NCBI RefSeq assembly: GCF_004346205.1
Contig: NZ_SMAM01000005.1
Span: forward strand, 157,696 to 221,695
Source of the DNA: Bibersteinia trehalosi
Lineage (GTDB): Bacteria; Pseudomonadota; Gammaproteobacteria; Enterobacterales; Pasteurellaceae
DNA: 64,000 nucleotides
Direction of reading: 5' to 3'
Part shown: positions 27,841 through 37,703 of the stretch, in pieces
Position numbering within the stretch: position 1 is the first letter of the stretch
Layout: each line of letters opens with the position of its first letter
Notes under the pieces: model-generated
Database searches by the model: none
What the model was told of the DNA's origin: nothing
What the model saw: only the letters and a program-made list of their open reading frames with translations
Translations under genes and position numbers: made by a program

Positions 27841-28988
27841 TGAGCAAAATAAAAACTCTCATCGTATTCGGTACGCGGCCTGAGGCAATCAAACTCGTTC
27901 CCTTAATTAAGCTCCTGCAACAAGATAGCGCGTTTGAATTGAAAATCTGCAACACAGCTCAGCATCGCCAGATGCTTGATCAGGTGTTGCAGCTATTTGA
28001 GATTGCTCCAGACTATGATTTAGATTTAATGCAAGCTGAACAAGATCTTGGCGATCTGACTAGCCGAATTCTGCAAAAAATGCATGCCGTGTTAAGTAAA
28101 TTTCGCCCTCATCTCGTCATTGTTCATGGCGATACAACAACCAGCTTTGCAACTAGCCTCGCGGCTTTTTACCAAAAAATTCCCGTAGCACATGTGGAAG
28201 CTGGTTTACGCACCTATCAGCGCTATAGCCCCTTCCCTGAAGAAATCAACCGGCGTTTAACTGCTGTACTTGCCCAGTGGCATTTTGCTCCAACCTTCAG
28301 TGCAAAACAGCATCTATTAAATGAAGGGATCCCTGCTGAACAAATTTGGGTCACAGGTAATACTGTAATAGATACCTTACAACAAACTTTGCAAAAAATT
28401 CAGCAAAATCCAGCGCTTGTTCAACAATGTGCAAGCTGCTATCCATTCCTGAAGCAGGATAAAAAGCTCATATTGGTTACAGGGCATCGGCGAGAAAGTT
28501 TCGGCGATGGTGTGGAACAGATTTGTCTCGCAATTGCTAAGCTTGCTCACCAATATCAAGATGTACAATTTGTCTATCCTGTTCATCTCAATCCGCATGT
28601 GCAGGCACCTGTTTACCGACTACTCGGCAATATTGAGAATGTATTTTTAATCAAGCCACAAGAGTATGTGTCGTTTGTCTATCTAATGGAACAAGCTTAC
28701 CTTATTTTAACCGACTCTGGCGGTATTCAAGAAGAAGCAACCGCATTATCAAAGCCTGTGCTGGTTATGCGCGAGACAAGTGAGCGCCATGAGGCAATTC
28801 ATGCAGGCAGTGTAAAATTAGTCGGCACAGATGCCATGCGTATTGTGCAACATGTGCAACAGCTACTTGATGATCAAACAAGTTACCAAGCAATGACACA
28901 AGCCCAAAGCCCTTATGGCAATGGGCAGGCCAGCCAATATATTGTGCAAATTCTCAAGCAAGGATACAAATTCCAATATGATCAATAA
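27840..28988 (+). CDS. wecB: UDP-N-acetylglucosamine 2-epimerase (non-hydrolysing)
   Basis: Forms UDP-ManNAc from UDP-GlcNAc, cytoplasmic, 382 residues. Family blocks: [15 protein letters not shown] at the start, [34 protein letters not shown] (read as [15 protein letters not shown]), TGHRRESFG and [10 protein letters not shown]. It overlaps wzzE by 1 base and wecC by 11, indicating tight translational coupling. Confidence 0.96.
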   Translation: MSKIKTLIVFGTRPEAIKLVPLIKLLQQDSAFELKICNTAQHRQMLDQVLQLFEIAPDYDLDLMQAEQDLGDLTSRILQKMHAVLSKFRPHLVIVHGDTTTSFATSLAAFYQKIPVAHVEAGLRTYQRYSPFPEEINRRLTAVLAQWHFAPTFSAKQHLLNEGIPAEQIWVTGNTVIDTLQQTLQKIQQNPALVQQCASCYPFLKQDKKLILVTGHRRESFGDGVEQICLAIAKLAHQYQDVQFVYPVHLNPHVQAPVYRLLGNIENVFLIKPQEYVSFVYLMEQAYLILTDSGGIQEEATALSKPVLVMRETSERHEAIHAGSVKLVGTDAMRIVQHVQQLLDDQTSYQAMTQAQSPYGNGQASQYIVQILKQGYKFQYDQ

Positions 28989-30207
28989 ACTCTGCGTTAT
29001 CGGCTTAGGTTATATCGGCTTACCCACTGCAACCGTTTTTGCACTGGCAGGCAAACAAGTTATCGGCGTAGATACCAATCCACAAGTGATTGAGAGCTTA
29101 GCCCAAGGGAAACTGCACTTTCTTGAACCCCAGCTTACAGAGAAGCTACAACAAGCGCTCCAAAGTGGCTATTTTTCTGCAAAATCTCGTCCTGAAGCTG
29201 CTGATGTGTTTATTATTGCTGTTCCAACCCCATTAAATGATGCCCAACAGCCAGATCTGAGCTATATCCGCCAAGCAAGTGAAAGCATTGCTCCAGTGTT
29301 GGCTAACGGCAATTTAATCGTATTGGAATCAACCTCACCTGTTGGCACGACAGAACAATTAGCCCAATGGTTAAAAGAGCTCCGCCCAGATCTCTCTGAG
29401 TTACTTTTTGCCTATTGTCCCGAACGTGTGTTGCCAGGAAAAATGATGCAAGAGATCTATCATAACGATCGTATTATTGGCGGTTTAAGCGCACAAGCCA
29501 CTGCGCAAGCGGTACATTTATACCAAATTTTTACCAAAGGTGAATGTGTGCCTACCAGCGCTCGCTTAGCAGAAATGTGTAAGCTCACCGAAAATAGTTT
29601 CCGTGATGTCAATATTGCGTTTGCGAATGAATTATCATTGATCTGCGATCATCTTAATATCAGCGTGTGGGAGCTGATTCGCCTTGCTAATCGTCACCCT
29701 AGAGTCAATATCTTACAACCTGGAGCTGGGGTTGGGGGGCACTGTATTGCAGTCGATCCCCATTTCATCGTGGCGCAATCCCCGAAGCAGGCTCGTTTAA
29801 TCCACATGGCACGCACGGTAAATGACAGTAAACCAGCATGGGTAATTGAAAAAGTCAAACTAGCTGTAGCAGATTATGCGATGGCTAACGATAAAAAGCC
29901 AAGTGATATTCGCATTGCTTGTCTAGGTTTAAGCTTTAAAGCTGATGTTGATGACCTACGAGAAAGCCCCGCACTAGAAATTACCCAAAATTTGGCTCAA
30001 TGGCATCAAGGTGAACTTTGGGTGGTTGAGCCCCATATTCAACAATTACCAACCATTTTGCAAAATAAAGCAAATTTAGTACCGCTTGCACAAGCATTAC
30101 AATCTGCGGATGTGGTGGTTTTACTGGTAGATCACCAAGCCTTCAAACAGATGCAAGCACCGGAAAACAAAGTAATCGTGGATACTCGAGGCATATGGCT
30201 GCGTTAG
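28978..30207 (+). CDS. wecC: UDP-N-acetyl-D-mannosamine dehydrogenase
   Basis: Oxidises UDP-ManNAc to UDP-ManNAcA with NAD, 409 residues from the ATG at 28978, which overlaps wecB. N-terminal Rossmann motif [13 protein letters not shown], central domain with [15 protein letters not shown] bearing the catalytic Cys, and C-terminal domain with [18 protein letters not shown]. The in-frame start at 28915 adds 21 residues and is rejected. ManNAcA is the second sugar of enterobacterial common antigen. Confidence 0.96.
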   Translation: MINKLCVIGLGYIGLPTATVFALAGKQVIGVDTNPQVIESLAQGKLHFLEPQLTEKLQQALQSGYFSAKSRPEAADVFIIAVPTPLNDAQQPDLSYIRQASESIAPVLANGNLIVLESTSPVGTTEQLAQWLKELRPDLSELLFAYCPERVLPGKMMQEIYHNDRIIGGLSAQATAQAVHLYQIFTKGECVPTSARLAEMCKLTENSFRDVNIAFANELSLICDHLNISVWELIRLANRHPRVNILQPGAGVGGHCIAVDPHFIVAQSPKQARLIHMARTVNDSKPAWVIEKVKLAVADYAMANDKKPSDIRIACLGLSFKADVDDLRESPALEITQNLAQWHQGELWVVEPHIQQLPTILQNKANLVPLAQALQSADVVVLLVDHQAFKQMQAPENKVIVDTRGIWLR

Positions 30208-30902
30208 AAAAAAATATGCTTGGCGTAGTCGTTCCAAGCCAGTGGGAAAGCGCGTTTTTTGGTAGAAAGATTGGTACACTACAATTTTCCCATTCACCAT
30301 CTTGGTTACCTCATCAGCATTACGATTTAATCCAAGCCAAAATTGCCTGTCAGGCAAAAACGCAAATTAGCTTGCTCCAACAGCAAGGGTTTGAGTTAGT
30401 CACCGGTGAAGTGGATTTCTGCTTTACACTTAGCACATTACCTCTCCCCGCCCACCCTTTTTGCTATGCAAGCACACAAGATATACCAGCCTTGCATAAA
30501 TTGTTTGAATCTGCTTTTCCACATAGCCGTTTTCGTCCTCCTTACTTCAGCTTAGCAGAACAACAACATTTCTATCGTCATTGGATTAGCCAAGCTGTAC
30601 AAGGAACTTTTGATGATATTTGTTTGCTTGAAAAAGTAGATGATGTCATTTGTGGCGCAATTAGCGTGCGTCTTCATGCCAAGATTGCCCGTATTGGTTT
30701 ACTCGCCGTCTCACCAAACTTTCAACGCCACGGCGTAGCAACTCGTTTACTTCAAGCAGCAAAACAATGGGCTAAGCAGCAGAAAGCTGATTCTCTTTGG
30801 GTTGCGACACAACCGGAAAATCATGCGGCAATAGCCTGCTACCAAACGCTCGGAGCAAACCAACAAGCTTGTTATCATTGGTTTTACAAACGCAATATTT
30901 AA
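30195..30902 (+). CDS. wecD: WecD dTDP-fucosamine acetyltransferase
   Basis: GNAT-fold N-acetyltransferase, 235 residues, related to E. coli WecD (RffC), which acetylates dTDP-4-amino-4,6-dideoxygalactose. Shared blocks include WESAFFG near the start, AFPHSRFRPPYFS, the QAVQGTFDDICL segment and the acetyl-CoA loop NFQRHGVATRLLQAA. It overlaps wecC by 13 bases; CGAGG precedes the ATG. The aminotransferase wecE and the later genes of the pathway are not downstream here. Confidence 0.88.
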   Translation: MAALEKNMLGVVVPSQWESAFFGRKIGTLQFSHSPSWLPHQHYDLIQAKIACQAKTQISLLQQQGFELVTGEVDFCFTLSTLPLPAHPFCYASTQDIPALHKLFESAFPHSRFRPPYFSLAEQQHFYRHWISQAVQGTFDDICLLEKVDDVICGAISVRLHAKIARIGLLAVSPNFQRHGVATRLLQAAKQWAKQQKADSLWVATQPENHAAIACYQTLGANQQACYHWFYKRNI

Positions 30903-31040
30903 CGAAAAACATTGCCAAACGTTTAACTTTGCGTTCTCTCAAATAAATGCACAAAAAGCAGAAATTGGAAATGATTTACCTTTCAAGCTGTTATATACTC
31001 GTTGCAATTGTCGTCTATTCTTAAATATGGAGGAGATCCT

Positions 31041-32699
31041 ATGACTACACTTTTTACTACTGCTCAAAATTGGTTAGCGCAAGATCCCGATGTGGAAACC
31101 CGTGCAGAACTGGAAGCATTGCTCAATCAAGCACAAGCTGGTGATGCTAACGCTCACAAAGAATTAGCAGCACGCTTTGATGGCCGTTTACAATTTGGTA
31201 CAGCTGGTCTACGTGGTCGTCTCATGGCTGGCTCAATGGGCATGAATCGCGTATTAGTTGCACAAGCAGCAGGCGGTTTAGCTGATTACCTAAAAGAATA
31301 TGATAAAGAACCATCTATTGTAATTGGTTACGATGGCCGTAAGAATTCAGATGTTTTTGCACGCGATACAGCAGAAATTATGGCTGGAGCAGGTATTAAA
31401 ACTTACTTGCTATCACGCAAATTACCAACACCTGTTCTTGCTTATGCTATCCAATATTTTGATACCACTGCAGGAGTAATGGTGACAGCAAGCCACAATC
31501 CACCAGAAGATAATGGTTACAAAGTATATTTAGGCAAAGCAAATGGTGGCGGTCAAATCGTTTCTCCGGCAGATAAAGATATTGCAGCGTTAATCGACAA
31601 AGTCGCTGCAGGCGATATTCGTCACCTACCACGCAGCCAAGATTTCACCATCTTAGATGATGAAATTGTTGATGCTTATATTACTAAAACAGCAAGTCTT
31701 GCCAAAGAACCTGAGGCTGACATCAACTATGTTTATACAGCTATGCATGGTGTAGGCTACGAAGTGTTAAGTAAAACCTTAGCAAAAGCTGGTTTACCAC
31801 AACCACATGTTGTTGCAGAGCAAGTATGGCCAGACGGTACATTCCCAACAGTAAACTTCCCTAACCCAGAAGAAAAAGGCGCATTAGACTTAGCAATTAA
31901 AGTCGCCAAAGAGAAAAATGCCGAATTTATCATTGCCAATGACCCAGATGCAGACCGTTTAGCAGTAGCAGTGCCGGATGCGCAAGGTAACTGGAAGCCT
32001 TTACACGGTAATGTGATTGGCTGTTTCTTAGGTTGGTACTTAGCGAAGCAGTACCATGCACAAGGTAAACAAGGTACATTAGCTTGCTCATTAGTTTCTA
32101 GCCCAGCATTAGCTGAAATTGCTAATAAATACGGCTTTAAATCAGAAGAAACCTTAACTGGCTTTAAATATATCGGCAAAGTAAATGGCTTATTATTTGG
32201 CTTTGAAGAAGCATTAGGTTACTTAGTCGATCCAGATAAAGTACGCGATAAAGATGGTATCTCCGCGGCAATTGTTTTCTTAGATTTAGTTCGTAGCTTG
32301 AAAAAACAAGGCAAAACCCTTGCTGATTACGCTAACGACTTCACTGCCGAATTTGGTGCTTATGTCAGCGGACAGATCTCTATTCGTGTAAATGAGTTGC
32401 CAGATATCGGCAAAATGATGACTGCGCTGCGCAATGATCCCCCAGTAGAAGTGGGTGGGTTTAAAGTAGCACAATTCATCGACCACACTAAAACTGACCG
32501 CGCAAGCGACATCTTGGTATTCGTATTAGAAAACGGCAGCCGTTTAATCGTGCGTCCTTCCGGTACTGAACCAAAAGTGAAATTCTACTTAGATGCACGC
32601 GGCACTGATCCGAAAAATGCCGATGAAGTATTGGCACAGTTTGACGAGTCTGTACGCCAGATTCTCCGCCAAGAGAAGTACGGCAAACAAGACTGCTAA
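31041..32699 (+). CDS. pgm: Phosphoglucomutase/phosphomannomutase family protein
   Basis: Alpha-D-phosphohexomutase, 552 residues from the ATG at 31041 behind GGAGGAG (an in-frame ATG at 31002 is rejected). The phosphoserine loop is TASHNPPEDNGYKVY (about 150), the metal loop NDPDADR (about 308), the sugar-binding loop contains GFEEALGY, and the phosphate-binding loop is RPSGTEPK near the C terminus. The long form with an N-terminal extra segment is shared with H. influenzae. Whether it prefers glucose or mannose phosphate is not decided by sequence; either would supply surface polysaccharide precursors. Confidence 0.9.
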   Translation: MTTLFTTAQNWLAQDPDVETRAELEALLNQAQAGDANAHKELAARFDGRLQFGTAGLRGRLMAGSMGMNRVLVAQAAGGLADYLKEYDKEPSIVIGYDGRKNSDVFARDTAEIMAGAGIKTYLLSRKLPTPVLAYAIQYFDTTAGVMVTASHNPPEDNGYKVYLGKANGGGQIVSPADKDIAALIDKVAAGDIRHLPRSQDFTILDDEIVDAYITKTASLAKEPEADINYVYTAMHGVGYEVLSKTLAKAGLPQPHVVAEQVWPDGTFPTVNFPNPEEKGALDLAIKVAKEKNAEFIIANDPDADRLAVAVPDAQGNWKPLHGNVIGCFLGWYLAKQYHAQGKQGTLACSLVSSPALAEIANKYGFKSEETLTGFKYIGKVNGLLFGFEEALGYLVDPDKVRDKDGISAAIVFLDLVRSLKKQGKTLADYANDFTAEFGAYVSGQISIRVNELPDIGKMMTALRNDPPVEVGGFKVAQFIDHTKTDRASDILVFVLENGSRLIVRPSGTEPKVKFYLDARGTDPKNADEVLAQFDESVRQILRQEKYGKQDC

Positions 32700-32714
32700 T
32701 CGCAACTGAATTTA

Positions 32715-32740
32715 GGGAGAGCTTCGGCTCTCCCTTTTTT
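32715..32740 (+). terminator. Terminator after the phosphohexomutase gene
   Basis: GGGAGAGC (32715-32722), tetraloop TTCG, GCTCTCCC (32727-32734), six T. Textbook form. Confidence 0.92.
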
Positions 32741-32753
32741 AAAGGAGATGAGA

Positions 32754-33683
32754 ATGGCTCAAAAAATTATCTTAGACTGTGACCCAGGGCATGATGACGC
32801 GATTGCGATGATGTTAGCTTGGGGAAATCCTAACATTGATTTATTGGCTGTTACGACCGTAGTTGGTAACCAAACCTTAGAAAAAGTATCTCGCAACGCA
32901 TTAGCCGTGGCGGAAATTGCGAATATTCGTCATATTCCATTTGCGAAAGGCTGCCCTAGACCATTAGTACGAGAAGTCGAAAACGCACCAGATATCCATG
33001 GTGATTCCGGAATGGATGGCCCGTTATTACCTGAACCCACTCAGCAATTTTCAGATAAACATGCCGCACTTTTAATTATTGAGCTGGTGATGTCATACCC
33101 TCCCAAAACAATCACATTAGTACCAACCGCTGGCTTAACTAATATTGCTTTAGCAGCACGATTAGAACCACGAATTATTGAACGAGTAAAAGAAGTGGTG
33201 CTCATGGGCGGTGGTTACCATACAGGGAACTGGAGTGCAGTAGCAGAATTTAATATTAAGATCGATCCTGAGGCTGCTCATATTGTCTTTAATGCCGGCT
33301 GGAAAGTTACCATGGTAGGGCTTGATCTCACTCACCAAGCTCTTGCTACGCCTGATGTGGTGGCTCGTTTTGCTGCACTTAACAGTAAACCGGGGAAATT
33401 CGTGGTAGAGCTGCTTGAGTTTTTCGGAAAAATGTATAAGCAAGCGCAAAACTTTGATTCTCCACCAGTACACGATGCCTGCGCTGTGGCTTATGTCATT
33501 GACCCAACATTGATAGAAGTGCAACAAGTACCAGTGAATATTGAATTAACAGGCACGCATACATTAGGAATGACGGTAGCAGATTTCCGTTATCCTCCTA
33601 AACCGTGCAATACTTGGGTAGCAAAAAAATTAGATACCGTGCGTTTTTGGGATGTCGTGATTGACTCAATTAAAAATTTATAG
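32754..33683 (+). CDS. Pyrimidine-type ribonucleoside hydrolase (RihA/RihB)
   Basis: Calcium-dependent nucleoside hydrolase splitting ribonucleosides to base and ribose, 309 residues. The Asp-rich metal site DCDPGHDDAIA is at residues 8-18, followed by HGDSGMDGP, GNWSAVAEFNIKIDPEAA and the second metal/His site PPVHDACAVA. The ATG at 32754 is correctly spaced from AAAGGAG, whereas the one at 32748 is too close. It sits between RihA and RihB of E. coli in its visible blocks, so I assign no symbol. It begins just after a terminator, so it may depend on readthrough or its own promoter. Confidence 0.9.
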   Translation: MAQKIILDCDPGHDDAIAMMLAWGNPNIDLLAVTTVVGNQTLEKVSRNALAVAEIANIRHIPFAKGCPRPLVREVENAPDIHGDSGMDGPLLPEPTQQFSDKHAALLIIELVMSYPPKTITLVPTAGLTNIALAARLEPRIIERVKEVVLMGGGYHTGNWSAVAEFNIKIDPEAAHIVFNAGWKVTMVGLDLTHQALATPDVVARFAALNSKPGKFVVELLEFFGKMYKQAQNFDSPPVHDACAVAYVIDPTLIEVQQVPVNIELTGTHTLGMTVADFRYPPKPCNTWVAKKLDTVRFWDVVIDSIKNL

Positions 33684-33796
33684 CATGGCAGCCTGAGCAA
33701 AATTAAGGGTAATTATCCCCTTCAGCCACAAGTGAAGGCTTATACCAAATAAGGTATACTTGGCATGCCTAATGTCAATCCTCTTAATTAAACGTT

Positions 33797-34543
33797 ATGA
33801 AAAGCTTCTTTCCTCTGTTTTTCTTACTTGCAAGCGGTTCAGTTTATGCAAAAAATTGCATTGAGTATCTAAATAAGTCGCCATTTCATATTGCTCGAGT
33901 AGATCTCAACTGCAAAAATATAGAACTTCTTGGTTCAGAAAAAAGCGATAACGGTAAAACTGTTTCTGAATTTGCCAATAAATATCAAACAAATGTTGCC
34001 ATTAATGCGAATTTCTATTGGAAAGATTATACGCCAATTGGGCTTGTGGTTAGCAATGGCAAACGTTGGTCAAAATATGGTGATACACGTTCTCGAGTGG
34101 TTTTTGCTTGTGATAAAGCGAATAACTGTTTTATTGAGGATAAAAATAAAGCAACACCACTAAATAAAAAATGGCAACTCGCCATTGCCGGTTGGCACTT
34201 TTATAATGCGAAAACAGGAAAATTTGAATGCGCGCCCACAGATAAAGTTGGCTGTAAGCAGGATATTTATGACGGCAAACATCCTCGTACTATGCTCGGC
34301 TTAGATGAAGAAAAGAACTTACTTTATCTGGTGGTTGTAGAAGGAAGGCAGCTCACTTTTCGAGGTGTCTCGCTAGATGAATTAGCAACGCTTGCAAAAA
34401 ATCTGGGGCTCTCACGCGCCATCAACTTAGATGGTGGCGGAAGTTCAGGCATGGTAGTCGAAAACAAGCGGGTCAATTCTTTACCAATTCTGCAAGGTAG
34501 TGAACGACAAGTAGCGAATCATTTTGGCGTGAAACTTAAATAG
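33797..34543 (+). CDS. Secreted phosphodiester glycosidase (NAGPA-domain) family protein
   Basis: Exported protein of 248 residues with a signal peptide ending at VYAK (about residues 16-18). The NAGPA-type domain is recognised by INANFYWKDYTPIGLVVSNGK, HPRTMLGLDEE and the hallmark INLDGGGSSGMVV near residue 212. The family includes phosphodiester glycosidases acting on GlcNAc-phosphodiesters and proteins of unknown role; the substrate here is unknown. Three Cys pairs may form disulphides in the periplasm. Single gene with a terminator after it. Confidence 0.82.
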   Translation: MKSFFPLFFLLASGSVYAKNCIEYLNKSPFHIARVDLNCKNIELLGSEKSDNGKTVSEFANKYQTNVAINANFYWKDYTPIGLVVSNGKRWSKYGDTRSRVVFACDKANNCFIEDKNKATPLNKKWQLAIAGWHFYNAKTGKFECAPTDKVGCKQDIYDGKHPRTMLGLDEEKNLLYLVVVEGRQLTFRGVSLDELATLAKNLGLSRAINLDGGGSSGMVVENKRVNSLPILQGSERQVANHFGVKLK

Positions 34544-34546
34544 CAA

Positions 34547-34576
34547 AAAACCCAGCTAAAAAGCTGGGTTTTTCTA
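34547..34576. terminator. Bidirectional terminator between the glycosidase-family gene and rpmG
   Basis: AACCCAGCT (34549-34557) and AGCTGGGTT (34562-34570) flanked by A- and T-runs on both sides; serves both converging transcripts. Confidence 0.88.
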
Positions 34577-34587
34577 TCCAAAGCAAA

Positions 34588-34758
34588 TTATTTGATTTTT
34601 GCTTCTTTGTAGATAACGTGTTTACGCACAACTGGATCAAATTTTTTGATTTCCATTTTTTCTGGCATATTACGTTTGTTTTTAGTTGTAGTGTAGAAGT
34701 GACCGGTTTCTGCAGTAGAAACTAAACGGATTTTCTCACGATTACCTTTAGCTGCCAT
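34588..34758 (-). CDS. rpmG: 50S ribosomal protein L33
   Basis: L33, 56 residues, starting [22 protein letters not shown]. It contains no cysteine, so it is the zinc-independent form. It follows rpmB by 11 bases, the usual rpmB-rpmG operon. Confidence 0.97.
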   Translation of the reverse strand: MAAKGNREKIRLVSTAETGHFYTTTKNKRNMPEKMEIKKFDPVVRKHVIYKEAKIK

Positions 34759-34769
34759 TTCTCAACTCC

Positions 34770-35006
34770 TTAGATTTTTTCGCCACGAGCACGGATTTCA
34801 GCTAATACTGCATCAATGCCTTTTTTGTCGATAATACGCATACCTTTCGCAGTTAAACGTAAGGTTACGAAACGGTTTTCGCTCTCAACCCAGAAACGGT
34901 GAGTATGAAGGTTAGGTAAGAAACGACGTTTAGTCGCATTCATTGCGTGTGAGCGGTTGTTACCAACTGCTGGACGCTTGCCGGTTACTTGGCAAACTCT
35001 AGACAT
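34770..35006 (-). CDS. rpmB: 50S ribosomal protein L28
   Basis: L28, 78 residues from the ATG at 35006 ([21 protein letters not shown]), with TTGGAGAAATTCAA as ribosome site. A longer reading frame to 35060 runs through the leader hairpin and is rejected. Only one Cys (residue 5), so no zinc knuckle. First gene of rpmB-rpmG, behind a ~125-base leader containing an attenuator-like hairpin. Confidence 0.97.
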   Translation of the reverse strand: MSRVCQVTGKRPAVGNNRSHAMNATKRRFLPNLHTHRFWVESENRFVTLRLTAKGMRIIDKKGIDAVLAEIRARGEKI

Positions 35007-35058
35007 TTGAATTTCTCCAATAATTTTAAGCTTAAAAATGGTTCGGGCGATCAGGCAC

Positions 35059-35083
35059 AAAAAAAGCCGCTCAACTGGCTTTT
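35059..35083 (-). promoter_or_regulatory. Attenuator-like hairpin in the rpmB leader
   Basis: AAAAGCC (35062-35068) and GGCTTTT (35077-35083), with seven A at 35059-35065 reading as a U-run on the minus strand. It lies between the rpmB promoter and rpmB. A second hairpin TGCCT-GACG-AGGCA precedes it in the RNA. Alternatively it is only the radC terminator. Confidence 0.55.
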
Positions 35084-35138
35084 CCGTTTGATTGCCTCGT
35101 CAGGCATTAACCCGACCACAGACATTTAAAGACCGCAG

Positions 35139-35167
35139 ATTATACAGATCTTCTCCCCTCCCTTCAA
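35139..35167 (-). promoter_or_regulatory. rpmB-rpmG promoter
   Basis: On the minus strand TTGAAG (35162-35167), 17-base spacer, TATAAT (35139-35144) with TG in front of the -10. The -35 overlaps the radC stop codon. Confidence 0.75.
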
Positions 35168-35856
35168 GGGGTAAATGAAGGAATTTCCAGCTCCAACTTC
35201 TCTTCAGCAAATGAAAAATAGTCTCCTTTCCCGACAATAATATGATCTAGCATCCGAATATTGAACAGTTCACAAGCACTTTCAATTTTTTGTGTCACAC
35301 TTCTATCTGCTTCACTCGGTTCACAACTACCGGAAGGATGATTATGTGCAATAATAATTGCCGCTGCATTATATTTCAGCACTGCTTTGATAATTTCTCT
35401 AGGATGTACTTCTGTCTGATTTACCGTACCAAAAAACAACTTTTCAATTTTAAGTAAGCGATGCTGATTATCTAAAAATAGCACCATAAAAACCTCACGT
35501 TCATCATTTTCTAATTCTGCCTGTGAGTACATTACCGCTAACATTGGGTCGGTGATCGTGTCATTCTTCTCCATCTGCTGCACAAGATAACGTTTAGTCA
35601 TCTCTTTCGTTGCTTGCAACTGGATATACTGAGTCTGCCCCAACCCCTTTACTTGACAAAATTGCTCAATATCTGCGGTTAATAACCCTCTTAAGGAACC
35701 AAATTTCTGCAATACATGCTCAGATAACGTCATCACAGGTATATTTTTTATACCTGTGCGTAAGAAAATCGCGAGTAATTCAATATCACTTAACTTATCA
35801 GCCCCGAAACGTAATAATTTCTCTCGTGGCATTAAATTCTGTTCTTCTTGGTTCAT
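35164..35856 (-). CDS. radC: RadC-family JAB1/MPN domain protein
   Basis: RadC-family protein of 230 residues; the true role is uncertain despite the DNA-repair name. The N-terminal part has LMPREKLLRFGADKLSDIELLAIFLRTG and a helix-hairpin-helix, and the C-terminal MPN domain carries the metalloprotease-like site HNHPSGSCEPSEAD (about 171) with an upstream catalytic Glu in VNQTEVHPREI. Divergent from coaBC, as in E. coli. Confidence 0.93.
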   Translation of the reverse strand: MNQEEQNLMPREKLLRFGADKLSDIELLAIFLRTGIKNIPVMTLSEHVLQKFGSLRGLLTADIEQFCQVKGLGQTQYIQLQATKEMTKRYLVQQMEKNDTITDPMLAVMYSQAELENDEREVFMVLFLDNQHRLLKIEKLFFGTVNQTEVHPREIIKAVLKYNAAAIIIAHNHPSGSCEPSEADRSVTQKIESACELFNIRMLDHIIVGKGDYFSFAEEKLELEIPSFTP

Positions 35857-35930
35857 TGCTTATCTTATCTGAGTAAAATTCAGCCACAGATTAGCGAATT
35901 CGCTCTACTTCCTCAAAAAATTTTTGTTAA

Positions 35931-35950
35931 TTTTCGATCGAGATCGAAAA
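35931..35950. promoter_or_regulatory. Perfect inverted repeat between radC and coaBC
   Basis: TTTTCGATC (35931-35939), GA, GATCGAAAA (35942-35950), lying just upstream of the coaBC -35. Operator-like; no regulator identified. Confidence 0.45.
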
Positions 35951-35959
35951 AATTGGGCG

Positions 35960-35988
35960 TTGTAAGTGAGTGGGTGTTTGCGTAAAAT
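35960..35988 (+). promoter_or_regulatory. coaBC-dut promoter
   Basis: TTGTAA (35960-35965), 17-base spacer, TAAAAT (35983-35988). Confidence 0.65.
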
Positions 35989-36030
35989 AGCCAGCAATTT
36001 TTTCTGACCCTACCAAACAAAGGAACGCCT

Positions 36031-37242
36031 ATGTTGGCAAACAAGAATATTTTAGTCGGCGTTACAGGTGGCATTGCCGCTTACAAAAGCATTGAGCTTA
36101 TCCGCTTGTTAAAAAAAGCCAATGCAGAAGTGCGAGTAGTGCTAACCCCTGCAGCGGCGGAATTTGTTACGCCTTTGACTTTACAAGCCATTTCAGGCAA
36201 CGTGGTTTCCACCTCATTACTCGACCCACAAGCTGAGCTTGCAATGGGGCATATTGAATTGGCGAAATGGGCGGATTTAGTAGTAATAGCACCAGCAAGT
36301 GCTGACTTTATCGCTCGCTTGCGTATTGGAATGGGCAATGATTTGCTTTCAACGCTTTGCCTAGCAACACCTGCGCCTATTTTGCTTGCCCCTGCGATGA
36401 ATCAGCAGATGTACAAGCGGTCTGCGGTGCAAGAAAATTTGCAAAAAGTGCGGGAGCAAGGCGTTTTAACGGTCGGGCCGAACAGCGGTTTCCAAGCCTG
36501 TGGCGATGTGGGCGAAGGGCGAATGTCTGAACCCGCCGAGATTTTTGCAGAAATTCAGCAAATTCTGACTGCTTGTCACGACCTTGCCGATCTCAGTGTC
36601 GTCATTACTGCCGGCGGCACACGGGAGGCTATTGATCCGGTGCGTTATATCAGCAACCACAGCTCGGGCAAAATGGGCTATGCGATTGCCGAAAACTTTG
36701 CCAAACGAGGGGCGAAAGTGGTGCTGATTTCGGGTGTGACTAACTTGCCAACCCCGCAAAATGTCGAGCGTGTCGATGTGGTTTCCGCCCAAGAGATGTT
36801 TGAACAAGCGGTCAAATTTGCTTCAAAATCTGCCATTTTTATTGGTTGTGCAGCAGTGGCGGATTATCGAGTGGCGAACGTTTCCGATCAAAAAATCAAG
36901 AAAACGGATGACAGCGATGAACTGACGCTAAAACTGGTGAAAAACCCCGATATTATCGCAACAGTAGCGAAAATAAAGGAAAATCGCCCATTCGTTGTCG
37001 GCTTTGCCGCTGAAACACAAAATGTAGCGGAATATGCGAAATCGAAATTACAACGCAAAAATTTAGATATGATTTGTGCCAATGATGTCTCAGGCGGGCA
37101 AGTGTTCGGACAAGATCACAATGCACTACATATTTTTTGGCAAAACGGCGAGAAAAAATTACCGCTTGCCGATAAAAATCAACTCGCAAAACAGTTAGTT
37201 CAAGAGATTTCGGAACAATTTACAAAAGGAAAAACAAAATGA
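36031..37242 (+). CDS. coaBC: Bifunctional phosphopantothenoylcysteine decarboxylase/synthetase
   Basis: Two steps of coenzyme A synthesis in one flavoprotein (Dfp), 403 residues. The N-terminal CoaC domain (about 1-190) binds [25 protein letters not shown], the HIELAKWAD segment with catalytic His, and APAMNQQMY. The C-terminal CoaB domain starts near 190 with [27 protein letters not shown] and includes [19 protein letters not shown]. The stop overlaps the dut start by 4 bases. Confidence 0.97.
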   Translation: MLANKNILVGVTGGIAAYKSIELIRLLKKANAEVRVVLTPAAAEFVTPLTLQAISGNVVSTSLLDPQAELAMGHIELAKWADLVVIAPASADFIARLRIGMGNDLLSTLCLATPAPILLAPAMNQQMYKRSAVQENLQKVREQGVLTVGPNSGFQACGDVGEGRMSEPAEIFAEIQQILTACHDLADLSVVITAGGTREAIDPVRYISNHSSGKMGYAIAENFAKRGAKVVLISGVTNLPTPQNVERVDVVSAQEMFEQAVKFASKSAIFIGCAAVADYRVANVSDQKIKKTDDSDELTLKLVKNPDIIATVAKIKENRPFVVGFAAETQNVAEYAKSKLQRKNLDMICANDVSGGQVFGQDHNALHIFWQNGEKKLPLADKNQLAKQLVQEISEQFTKGKTK

Positions 37243-37694
37243 AACAAATTGATTTAAAAATTTTAGACAGCCGTATTGGCAATGAATTTCCGCTTCCTGC
37301 TTATGCCACAGAAGGTTCTGCTGGTTTAGATTTACGTGCGTTAATCACTGAACCACTTACGGTGAAAGCAGGGGAAACCGTGTTAATTCCAACCGGTATT
37401 TCAATTTATATTGCCGATCCGAATTTAGCGGCCGTGATTTTACCTCGTTCTGGCTTAGGGCATAAGAATGGAATTGTGTTAGGCAATTTAGTGGGCTTAA
37501 TTGACAGTGACTATCAAGGCGAACTTAAAGTTTCTCTGTGGAACCGTAGCCAAGAAGATTTTAGCGTGAATGTAGGTGACCGCATTGCACAACTTGTATT
37601 TGTACCTGTGGTACAAGCAAGCTTTAACATTGTGCAAGAATTCACTCAGACCGAACGTGGCGAAGGCGGTTTTGGGCATTCTGGTAAGCAATAA
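37239..37694 (+). CDS. dut: Deoxyuridine 5'-triphosphate nucleotidohydrolase
   Basis: dUTPase, hydrolysing dUTP to dUMP, 151 residues, homotrimeric family. The five conserved motifs are visible: [20 protein letters not shown] (split), [25 protein letters not shown] and the C-terminal arm [11 protein letters not shown]. Coupled to coaBC by ATGA overlap, as in E. coli. Confidence 0.98.
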   Translation: MKQIDLKILDSRIGNEFPLPAYATEGSAGLDLRALITEPLTVKAGETVLIPTGISIYIADPNLAAVILPRSGLGHKNGIVLGNLVGLIDSDYQGELKVSLWNRSQEDFSVNVGDRIAQLVFVPVVQASFNIVQEFTQTERGEGGFGHSGKQ

Positions 37695-37703
37695 GGAATA
37701 AGA

